DNA of 35,745 nucleotides from JACKGS01 sp964448015 (GTDB lineage: Bacteria > Patescibacteriota > Saccharimonadia > Saccharimonadales > UBA7683), in the NCBI GenBank assembly GCA_964448015.1, contig CAYUUV010000006.1, positions 1-35,745 of the forward strand, in the 5' to 3' direction. Under the pieces are notes generated by a model that did not search any database, was not told the origin of the DNA, and saw only the letters and a program-made list of their open reading frames with translations. The position numbers were made by a program, and so were the translations under genes. Of this stretch, positions 23,267 through 29,461 are shown one piece after another; position 1 is the stretch's first letter; every line of letters begins with the position of its first letter.

Positions 23267-23488
23267 ATGAGTATTACAACAACAAGACCAGTCATTACTA
23301 TAGGCACGAGTAAGGGGGTTACGCTTCCTGCTAAAGAATTAAAGCGCCTCGGTATTGAGACAGGTGATGAAGTTAAAGTGGTTATTACGGCTGCTAAAAA
23401 GCCGGTAAGAAAAGATAAACTTGCCGCTGAGTACGATGCATTTGTACAGCAGTACGGCGAAACTCTCAAAAATTTAGCCGATAGGTAA
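23267..23488 (+). CDS. AbrB/MazE-type antitoxin, module 3
   Basis: 73 aa. The DNA-binding domain has the loop ITIGTSKGVTLPAKELKRLGIETGDEVKVVI. The C-terminal tail (KLAAEYDAFVQQYGETLKNLADR) is helical and ends three bases before the Doc toxin gene. Doc toxins are usually paired with Phd; an AbrB-fold partner, as here, is the less common arrangement. It should repress its own promoter by way of TAATGT half-sites. Confidence 0.85.
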   Translation: MSITTTRPVITIGTSKGVTLPAKELKRLGIETGDEVKVVITAAKKPVRKDKLAAEYDAFVQQYGETLKNLADR

Positions 23489-23491
23489 CCC

Positions 23492-23875
23492 GTGCAGTAT
23501 TTAAATCTGGAAGAAATCCTGCAGCTACACTTTAGGGTAATTGAAGATTTTGGTGGTTCTCACGGTGTTCGTGATGAGGGCAGGCTGAAGTCGGTAATTG
23601 AAGCACCACTGCAAAGCGTTTTTGGCGAAGATCAGTATAAAACGCTGTATGAAAAAGCTGCGGTCTATATGCATACTATTATTGCTGACCATCCGTTTTA
23701 TGATGGCAATAAGCGCAGTGGTGTAACGGTTGCGGCGATTTTTTTGATGAGAAATGGTCTGGTACTATCTGCATCACCTAAAGAACTGGAAGAATTTGCG
23801 GTTCGGGTTGCGGTTGAGCATCTAGAAATTTCTGCTATTGCTGGCTGGCTGGAAGAGCACAGTAAGAATACATAA
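23492..23875 (+). CDS. Doc-type Fic-fold toxin, module 3
   Basis: 127 aa from GTG 23492. The active-site loop HPFYDGNKRSG (residues 67-77) is the Doc/Fic motif; Doc phosphorylates elongation factor Tu and stops translation. The N-terminal LEEILQLHFRVIEDFGGSHGVRDEGRL is also typical of Doc. It is separated from the antitoxin stop by three bases and followed by a strong terminator. Confidence 0.9.
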   Translation: MQYLNLEEILQLHFRVIEDFGGSHGVRDEGRLKSVIEAPLQSVFGEDQYKTLYEKAAVYMHTIIADHPFYDGNKRSGVTVAAIFLMRNGLVLSASPKELEEFAVRVAVEHLEISAIAGWLEEHSKNT

Positions 23876-23902
23876 AAACTCACGCTCTTAGCGTGAGTTT
23901 TT
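23874..23902. terminator. Terminator after TA module 3
   Basis: AAAAACTCACGCT and AGCGTGAGTTTTT form a long stem with a CTT loop. The A- and T-runs make it able to act in both directions, also for the convergent cupin gene. Confidence 0.85.
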
Positions 23903-23914
23903 GGTTTGGACCGT

Positions 23915-23940
23915 GGATTCTCAATCAAGTTGAGAATGAC
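23915..23940. repeat. REP-like palindrome
   Basis: ATTCTCAA-TCAAG-TTGAGAAT followed by GAC. A single reverse-orientation copy with the stem pair C:G changed to A:T on both sides relative to the 13619 copy. Confidence 0.75.
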
Positions 23941-23948
23941 AAAGTAAT

Positions 23949-24371
23949 TTACTGATGGTGTTCAGCTTCGGCAGCTTCAGCTTCTTCAAAGGTTTCGTGA
24001 ATGGTGCCTTTGGGGTGTTCAGCTGGTGCGTAGATTGAATAGAGCTTCAACGCTTCATCACCGGTGTTGATAATGTTGTGCCATGTTCCGGCAGGAACAA
24101 AAATTGCAAAGTCATCTTCAGCTTCTTTTTCAAAACTCAGATCATCTTCAGCAGGGCCCATAACAACTTTTGCCGTACCTTCTTCAATACGCAGGAATTG
24201 GTCGTGGTCGTTGTGCACTTCAAGACCAACTTCACCGCCAGCTTGTATGGCCATCACGGTCATTTGTAGATTCGAGCCGGTCCATTTGGCAACCCGAAAC
24301 TTATCGTTTTCTTTAGTCAATTCTTCAATATCTACTACATATGGCTGTCCGCCGTAATCATTTGTATCCAT
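23949..24371 (-). CDS. Cupin-domain protein
   Basis: 140 aa, a single cupin barrel. Motif 1: GGEVGLEVHNDHDQFLRIEEGTAKVVMG (metal His residues); motif 2: FVPAGTWHNIINTGDEAL. The protein resembles small cupins near mannose-6-phosphate isomerase type II; the ligand is unknown. The C-terminus is Glu/Ala/His-rich (EEAEAAEAEHHQ). AAAGGGA precedes ATG 24371. It is divergent from the ferric-reductase-like gene. Confidence 0.85.
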   Translation of the reverse strand: MDTNDYGGQPYVVDIEELTKENDKFRVAKWTGSNLQMTVMAIQAGGEVGLEVHNDHDQFLRIEEGTAKVVMGPAEDDLSFEKEAEDDFAIFVPAGTWHNIINTGDEALKLYSIYAPAEHPKGTIHETFEEAEAAEAEHHQ

Positions 24372-24417
24372 ACAATCCCTTTCGTTTAACAGTACTACTA
24401 GTATATCATTGAAAGGT

Positions 24418-25065
24418 ATGGAGCACTCATCGAAGAAACGACAGCTTGCTATTTTATCGTGGTTGTTAGCGGCCGTAGTGTGCGTACTTGCAGTGATTGC
24501 GTGGTGGAGCGTGCGGGTTGATGGTCGGCCGCTTTCGGTGTACGACTGGTTCCCGCTGCTGGGGCTAAGTGCCTTTAGTTTGATGTGGACCCATTATCTG
24601 ATCGGTTCACTACGTCGCTATTTGCAGTTGCCAGCAGGCGTGAATCATCGTTATTCACAAATAAGTAGCGTTGTGGTGTTGTTATGTCTACTGGCGCATC
24701 CGATGCTCTTGATTACCGCTTTGCATCAAGATGGATTCGGCTTCCCACCAGAAAGTTATTTTGCGGTTTACACAGAGCCCATTATGAAGGGCGCACTGAT
24801 GTTGGGAACGATCGCACTCATCATTTTTCTACTTTTTGAACTCAAACGCTGGCTTGAAAAGAAGGCGATCTGGCGGTATATCAGCGGCCTGCAACTGCTG
24901 GCAATGGCTTTCATTTTTTATCACGCATTAGTCCTGGGCGGTGAACTTTCCGTTGGATGGTATCGTTTGGTGTGGTACAAATACGGCGTTACGCTTGTGG
25001 CCGCCACCCTGTATAATTGGTGGTATGATCGAGCACATAAAGGAGGTGAGCATGAAACGAAATAA
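24418..25065 (+). CDS. Ferric-reductase-like / cytochrome b-type membrane protein
   Basis: 215 aa from ATG 24418 (a TTG at 24409 is possible). It has about six membrane segments and histidines placed inside them: LMWTHYLIG, LLAHPMLLI and FIFYHALVLGG, consistent with heme ligands of a ferric-reductase-like transmembrane domain. There is no FAD/NAD domain, so it would need a separate electron donor. It overlaps the cupredoxin-like gene by 14 bp; the shared translation suggests a small electron-transfer or metal-handling unit at the cell surface. Confidence 0.7.
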   Translation: MEHSSKKRQLAILSWLLAAVVCVLAVIAWWSVRVDGRPLSVYDWFPLLGLSAFSLMWTHYLIGSLRRYLQLPAGVNHRYSQISSVVVLLCLLAHPMLLITALHQDGFGFPPESYFAVYTEPIMKGALMLGTIALIIFLLFELKRWLEKKAIWRYISGLQLLAMAFIFYHALVLGGELSVGWYRLVWYKYGVTLVAATLYNWWYDRAHKGGEHETK

Positions 25066-25540
25066 GTCACAATTAGTCATTGGTCTGATACTGGTTATTG
25101 CCGGGGGTGCATTGCTAACCTGGGTGGTGTTTGGCCGCAGCGCTAATGCGCCGAGTAGCGAATCAACAGGCTCAAGCCAGACATCTTCTACAGCGTCAAG
25201 TGAAACACCGGCGCAAGATGCTAGCAGCGAAAATCCTGACCAGTCGGTTTCCAGCCCTCAAAATGAAGCAGCGACAGTCATCACGTTTACTAGTAATGGC
25301 TTCACGCCAACCGCTCTTACGGTTAAAAAGGGTACAACAGTTACGGTAGTCAACAGCTCGTCGCAACGAGTGCAGTTTTCTTCAGATGATCATCCAAGCC
25401 ATCGTTTGAATGAAGGTATGAACTTGCCAGTGCTGGCACCCGGCGCGTCTGATTCCTTTGTGGCTGATACAGTCGGCGAATGGGGCTTTCACGACCACAT
25501 TGACGACAGCTTCACCGGAGTGGTCACGGTAACAGAATAG
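25052..25540 (+). CDS. Membrane-anchored cupredoxin-like protein lacking the copper Cys
   Basis: 162 aa from ATG 25052, chosen because AGGAGG at 25041-25046 is well placed; an upstream in-frame start lies inside the previous gene. Residues 8-28 are a signal/anchor helix (LVIGLILVIAGGALLTWVVF), then a Ser/Ala/Glu/Gln-rich linker (residues 30-75), then a cupredoxin beta-barrel (VITFTSNGFTPTALTVKKGTTVTVVNSS..., end GEWGFHDHIDDSFTGVVTV). Where blue-copper proteins have a Cys, this has FHDHID, so a type 1 site is not expected; a His-rich site (DDHPSHR, FHDH) could still bind a metal. Confidence 0.8.
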   Translation: MKRNKSQLVIGLILVIAGGALLTWVVFGRSANAPSSESTGSSQTSSTASSETPAQDASSENPDQSVSSPQNEAATVITFTSNGFTPTALTVKKGTTVTVVNSSSQRVQFSSDDHPSHRLNEGMNLPVLAPGASDSFVADTVGEWGFHDHIDDSFTGVVTVTE

Positions 25541-25585
25541 TAATACATTGACACAAAAGTATTACTTTGCTAGTATAGTAATACT
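25540..25585 (+). promoter_or_regulatory. Promoter and operator of TA module 4
   Basis: TTGACA 25548-25553 and TAGTAT 25571-25576 (17-bp spacing). Half-sites GTAATAC 25540-25546, GTATTAC 25559-25565 and GTAATAC 25578-25584, spaced 19 and 19 bp. The inner pair forms the inverted repeat AGTATTAC / GTAATACT. The ATG follows directly at 25586. Confidence 0.85.
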
Positions 25586-25825
25586 ATGATGTATACAAAT
25601 GCAATTACCTCAAAGGGGCAAGTAACGATACCAAAGGATCTCAGAGATAAAATTGGGCTCAAGCCGGGGCAATCTGCTCGTTTTGAGCTACTTGATGAGC
25701 GAACAATTGCCATTCGGCGGCCGCTTACCGATGAAGAAGTCCGACAGATTATCGGCCCACCTACTGGAGATCAGCCACTGACAGAAAAAGAAAAAACCAG
25801 ACTCAAGGCACGGGACCTTTTGTAA
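25586..25825 (+). CDS. AbrB/VapB-type antitoxin, module 4
   Basis: 79 aa. DNA-binding domain with NAITSKGQVTIPKDLRDKIGLKPGQSARFELLDERTIAIRRP, then a helical tail (LTDEEVRQIIGPPTG..). A second ATG follows at 25589. The recognition loop is nearly identical to that of module 2. The stop codon touches the GTG start of the toxin. Confidence 0.9.
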   Translation: MMYTNAITSKGQVTIPKDLRDKIGLKPGQSARFELLDERTIAIRRPLTDEEVRQIIGPPTGDQPLTEKEKTRLKARDLL

Positions 25826-26218
25826 GTGGTAACAATTATTGATGCAAATTACTTTTTGCGATGGTTCTTGAACGATATACCTGCGCAGAATCAACAAGTA
25901 AAAGAATTACTTGTCAAAGCAAGCCCAGAGAGTATTGTTATAGACAGGATTACTATTGCCGAGATTACCTATGTCCTCAGGGGAATGCGCTACAATAAGC
26001 AGCAAATTACGTTCGTGATTAGGGAGTTTTGCCGCATAGAATCAATAAGGCCGCTCGATGAGATCCTGAGTTCGGCCCTCTCTCTTTTTGAAGAGACAAC
26101 CCTGGATTTTGAAGATTGCTATCTTGCAGCAACAGTACGACATACACCAGGCATGTCACTTGGCACATTTGATAAGCAACTACAAGATACTGTATCTACT
26201 TTTTCATCCCGAACTTGA
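25826..26218 (+). CDS. VapC-type PIN-domain toxin, module 4
   Basis: 130 aa from GTG 25826, immediately after the antitoxin TAA. Catalytic acids: Asp6 (IIDANYFLRW), Glu46 (ITIAEITYV), Asp94/Asp97 (LDFEDCYLA) and Asp116 (TFDKQL). Closest in pattern to the module 2 toxin. Translation is probably coupled to the antitoxin. Confidence 0.9.
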   Translation: MVTIIDANYFLRWFLNDIPAQNQQVKELLVKASPESIVIDRITIAEITYVLRGMRYNKQQITFVIREFCRIESIRPLDEILSSALSLFEETTLDFEDCYLAATVRHTPGMSLGTFDKQLQDTVSTFSSRT

Positions 26219-26259
26219 TTAGTAGTTGAATAAATTGATTAGTTTGGCAACGATTATTA

Positions 26260-27039
26260 TTAGTGAAGAGCTTCGGCCCGATTCCAGATTAAATCAAACA
26301 GTTGGGTTTGCTGGCGGGCGAGTTTTTCGCTGTAGATTTCGACGCCGAAGATGTCTTCATTTTCGTAATTGAGTAAGCCAACAACATTGTTGTAGATATA
26401 GGTTTCAAATTCAATTTTAAAAGTTGCAGGGTCAATGTGGCGGGTTTGGGCATGAGGAGATTCGACACCTGGTTCATTGGCGCGGTTCAGGTTGTTCGTA
26501 AGATCAAAACTTTTTAGCTTTTTCTCTTGGTAGCGCTGCCGCATTTTCTCGGCGAAGTGTTTGCCAAGGTGTTTATCGAGCCCGGCGAGTTCAAATACGC
26601 GGAACTCTCCTTCAGCTTTACTGAGGTTAAAGTTCATCTGTTTGAGGCCGTCAATACCTTTATATTCAATGATTTTCGTATGCGCAGGGGATTGTTGCTG
26701 CAGGTTTTCTAAAATGTTGACTGCGGCTGGCAGGGCGCTTCTCAGTGTCTCGGCTTTTCGCTCGTGTTCGCTCACTAAGAATTCAATTACCTCTGGAGAT
26801 TGCGCCTCGTAACTGGTGCCGTAATGCCGTTCGTGAATAACGACGAGCTGTTTCTCGGCAAGCTCTTCAAGCAGGGGATATAACTTTGTCCGACCAGTTT
26901 TAATGCCCTTGCTAATGCCAAGTACTGTATCTTGCCCCTGCTGCAGTAGATAAAGATACACTAACGCCTGTTCACGTTCTAGCCCCAATTGTTTCAAATA
27001 TCCGACAACTTTCTTTTGAAGTGTGTTATCAACATGCAT
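26260..27039 (-). CDS. TrmB-family transcriptional regulator
   Basis: 259 aa. The N-terminal winged helix (residues 8-80, LKQLGLEREQALVYLYLLQQGQDTVLGISKGIKTGRTKLYPLLEELAEKQLVV) is typical of TrmB, which is better known from archaea. A coiled linker (residues 85-115) leads to a PLD-like C-terminal domain ending GVEIYSEKLARQQTQLFDLIWNRA; the sugar-binding extension of full-length TrmB is missing, so the signal is not clear. The promoter (TGGACA-17-TAAGAT) overlaps a palindrome, so it probably controls itself and perhaps the divergent gene at 27139. The -10 lies six bases before the ATG. Confidence 0.8.
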   Translation of the reverse strand: MHVDNTLQKKVVGYLKQLGLEREQALVYLYLLQQGQDTVLGISKGIKTGRTKLYPLLEELAEKQLVVIHERHYGTSYEAQSPEVIEFLVSEHERKAETLRSALPAAVNILENLQQQSPAHTKIIEYKGIDGLKQMNFNLSKAEGEFRVFELAGLDKHLGKHFAEKMRQRYQEKKLKSFDLTNNLNRANEPGVESPHAQTRHIDPATFKIEFETYIYNNVVGLLNYENEDIFGVEIYSEKLARQQTQLFDLIWNRAEALH

Positions 27040-27045
27040 GTGTGT

Positions 27046-27078
27046 ATCTTAGCAAATAAATGTCTGTTTGTCCAGACA
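27046..27078 (-). promoter_or_regulatory. trmB promoter with overlapping palindromic operator
   Basis: On the minus strand TGGACA (27069-27074), 17-bp spacer and TAAGAT (27046-27051). The perfect inverted repeat TGTCTG-TTTGTC-CAGACA (27061-27078) covers the -35 box. Confidence 0.65.
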
Positions 27079-27138
27079 ACTTTTTAACAAATTCTATGAA
27101 ATATATTATAGTAGTGCAGCAACAGATAAGGAGCACCT

Positions 27139-27822
27139 ATGAGTGAGAGATTTGGACAAAATATTGAGGATCATTTTGAGATAGCATCAATCGCGGCTTT
27201 AGAGCGCCGTAGACAACGCGCTATGCCCAATGATCATCCAGACAAAATAATCGGGTATGGTCGGCGATACCCGATATTACCATTTTATGATGCTGCAGTA
27301 AAACGAGCGAAAGAGATACGATTACAGATGAGACAAGAGCGTATTACGCACAAAAGCATTGTCGGTACTCAGGATGTCGCAGGGCGTTATATGGATGAAG
27401 TCAATGGCAGTGGCAGCATTCCTTGGCTGGAGGATGTACAGTTTGTAGGGAGGTCCCTGCGTTTTATGAGGTCGCACTCTCCTTATGAAAATGTTGAGTG
27501 TGATGAATATGCATTTAAAGATACGACATCTGAGGATGTGGCAGTGATAGAAGTGGTGGCAAGCGTAAAAACTCCTCGTCAAAAAGTACTGAGCGGTACG
27601 CGAACAACTGAGCAATTTATTAATGGATCAGGGGTGCTTATGGTGACTTCTGAAGATGGCGTGGTTCAACAATACATTTTTGATGACACTACTCCTGAGA
27701 ATGCGAGATCTGTCGAAATACAGATCGGTCAAATTATGCAGTGGCAGGCAGGCGAAAACGGCTTACTATTTGCAGAGATTTGCGAGCCTCCTTACGAAGA
27801 GGGGAGATTTGAGAACCTATAA
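27139..27822 (+). CDS. Unrecognised protein divergent from trmB (227 aa)
   Basis: No family recognised. The N-terminal 75 residues are basic and helical (IAALERRRQRAMPNDHPDKIIGYGRRY..AVKRAKEIRLQMRQER). The rest is strand-rich and acidic (DVQFVGRSLRFMRS, VAVIEVVASVKTPRQ, GVLMVTSEDGVVQQYIF), reading like a small beta domain. A strong RBS AAGGAG sits before ATG 27139. The divergent arrangement with trmB, and a possible -10 around 27104-27112, suggest TrmB control, but this is an inference. Confidence 0.6.
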   Translation: MSERFGQNIEDHFEIASIAALERRRQRAMPNDHPDKIIGYGRRYPILPFYDAAVKRAKEIRLQMRQERITHKSIVGTQDVAGRYMDEVNGSGSIPWLEDVQFVGRSLRFMRSHSPYENVECDEYAFKDTTSEDVAVIEVVASVKTPRQKVLSGTRTTEQFINGSGVLMVTSEDGVVQQYIFDDTTPENARSVEIQIGQIMQWQAGENGLLFAEICEPPYEEGRFENL

Positions 27823-27954
27823 CAAAATGAAAAAGCACTCTCACAAAAGAGGTGTCACTAGTGAGGATACCTAATAAGTTAGCTTGTCGATCTATAAAGA
27901 AGCATGATCAAGCGATCGTTAGAAGTGTGAGCCAGTTCTGTTATCATTAAGTGT

Positions 27955-28371
27955 ATGAAGATTTATTATACCGACGGCAGTTGTAGTCCGAACCCGGGGC
28001 CGGGCGGCTATGCGGTGATTCACAATGATGAACCGGTGGCACTTGGTTGGGATCCTGATTCTACTAATATTCGTATGGAAGGCATGGCTTTAATTGCAGC
28101 GTTGAAGCTGGCAGGGCAAGAAGCTTGCGAAATTCAGACCGATAGCGAATTTTGGATTAATGTCATCACCAAATGGTCGCTTGTGTGGGAAGCGAACGGC
28201 TGGCAGAAGAAGGGCGGAATTAAGAACCTTGATATTGTACAAGAAGTTTGTCCGCTGTACCGTGCTTCAAAGGCAAAACTGGTGTGGGTGCGTGCACATG
28301 TTGGCCATGACGGTAATGAACGAGCTGATGAGTGGGCAAATAAGGCGCGGCAAGAAAAATTAACAAAGTAG
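27955..28371 (+). CDS. rnhA: Ribonuclease HI
   Basis: 138 aa; cleaves the RNA strand of RNA-DNA hybrids, for example R-loops and Okazaki primers. Catalytic acids: Asp7 (YYTDGSC), Glu42 (RMEGMAL), Asp63 (QTDSEF) and Asp in ERADEWAN, with the His of VRAHVGHDGN. TGTTATCAT ending at 27948 precedes the ATG closely, so it is probably leaderless. Its TAG stop abuts the TAG of the convergent 28372 gene (TAGCTA), leaving no room for a terminator between them. Confidence 0.95.
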   Translation: MKIYYTDGSCSPNPGPGGYAVIHNDEPVALGWDPDSTNIRMEGMALIAALKLAGQEACEIQTDSEFWINVITKWSLVWEANGWQKKGGIKNLDIVQEVCPLYRASKAKLVWVRAHVGHDGNERADEWANKARQEKLTK

Positions 28372-29370
28372 CTAGTTAGAAACGGTGAATGTATTGCCAG
28401 AGTAAACAAGGTCTGGAGTGTTTAAGCCATTTTCAACAATTATGCGATTTACCATGCGTGCTACTTCTTGATTAGCAATCTCAGGGTTGATCTTTTGAAG
28501 TTCGGCTTTTGTGGCGTCCCAAATGTTGCTACCAGATTCAATGGTAATAGTAAAAGAAGTTGGCGCCGCGACAGTTTCAGCAGGCTCCGGGGTTTGGGTT
28601 TCTTCCATAACCTGGCTTGCGGGTGTCGGGATACTCTCAACAGTGCTTTCTGCTTGTACTTCTTGCTGAGGAACGGGGCTTTCGTAGGCTTGTGCGACTG
28701 CTTGAGGACGACTGGTGTATGGTTCACCGTTTTCACTAGTGGTTGCGAATAATGCTCCTGTGATAACCGCGGCCGTGGCAACCATTGCGCCGATTGCGCG
28801 TAGGTTCTTGTTGCTTCTGCGACGCTCTGGGTGGGTACGCTCTGGGTGGCGGTGGTTCACAGTGGTAGAGAATGGAGAGTGCTTTACAGTGAGGCTTGAT
28901 GCAAGAGAGCCTAGTGCAAGCCATGCTTTTTGCATGCGGCCAGGAGCTGTCTCTTTGGCGTGTCGTCCGGGCTTGATGGGTCTGATTTTTTGCAGTCGTG
29001 ATTTTGATTGTGTCGGGTGGAAAACTTCGGTAGTGGGGTCTGAAAATAGCTCCTCAGTTTCTTTGATCCATTCAGGTGATCCGTAGGCTGGGTTTAACAT
29101 CTCGTCAAGCTTTTGCATGAAATCATCTTCATCATCTGACGTCTCGGGTGCTAAAACTGCAAAAGTATACGTTTCATCAACAAATATCAGGTTAGGTCGG
29201 TCATCGTGGGTTTTAGCTTTTGCAAGGGCGTCCGCTAATCTGGAAGCAGTTGCTTCTTTTGCATGCTGCGACGTGGCCGGATTGGTTAAAGGGTTCGCAG
29301 AAATAGGCGCACGATTCCTTGCGTGTGCTCGAGCTCTTGCCACATCTGCTTCTTTTGATCTCCTAGACAT
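28372..29370 (-). CDS. Membrane protein with extracellular LysM-like C-terminus (332 aa)
   Basis: Start moved to ATG 29370 because the promoter for this gene (TTGACT-17-TATAAT) lies at 29378-29406; the ATG at 29406 is upstream of the -10. Residues 1-170 are cytoplasmic, basic and low-complexity, with an acidic patch (ETSDDEDDFMQKLDEML). A single membrane helix follows (AIGAMVATAAVITGALFAT, about residue 195-213). The outside part has a Pro/Glu/Ala/Thr linker and then FTITIESGSNIWDATKAELQ...TPDLVYSGNTFTVSN, which resembles a LysM-type module that may bind cell-wall glycan. No catalytic domain is seen. Confidence 0.7.
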   Translation of the reverse strand: MSRRSKEADVARARAHARNRAPISANPLTNPATSQHAKEATASRLADALAKAKTHDDRPNLIFVDETYTFAVLAPETSDDEDDFMQKLDEMLNPAYGSPEWIKETEELFSDPTTEVFHPTQSKSRLQKIRPIKPGRHAKETAPGRMQKAWLALGSLASSLTVKHSPFSTTVNHRHPERTHPERRRSNKNLRAIGAMVATAAVITGALFATTSENGEPYTSRPQAVAQAYESPVPQQEVQAESTVESIPTPASQVMEETQTPEPAETVAAPTSFTITIESGSNIWDATKAELQKINPEIANQEVARMVNRIIVENGLNTPDLVYSGNTFTVSN

Positions 29371-29377
29371 AACTTGT

Positions 29378-29406
29378 ATTATATCAATTTTGTCAAGAAA
29401 AGTCAA
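29378..29406 (-). promoter_or_regulatory. Promoter of the LysM-like gene
   Basis: On the minus strand: TTGACT (29401-29406), 17-bp spacer, TATAAT (29378-29383). The ATG at 29370 lies seven bases downstream, so the message is leaderless. Divergent from the helicase gene, whose TATACT is at 29430-29435. Confidence 0.8.
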
Positions 29407-29461
29407 TCAATAGCAGATGAAAAGAATGCTATACTGGTAGCAATAACGTTGGGAGCGGTAC

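Noticed and set aside
24941..25051. Longer N-terminus for the cupredoxin-like protein
   Set aside because: It would overlap the previous gene by over 100 bp; AGGAGG before ATG 25052 and the signal anchor that follows fix the start.
29371..29406. Start at ATG 29406 for the LysM-like protein
   Set aside because: This codon is within the promoter -35 region; the -10 box lies between it and ATG 29370.
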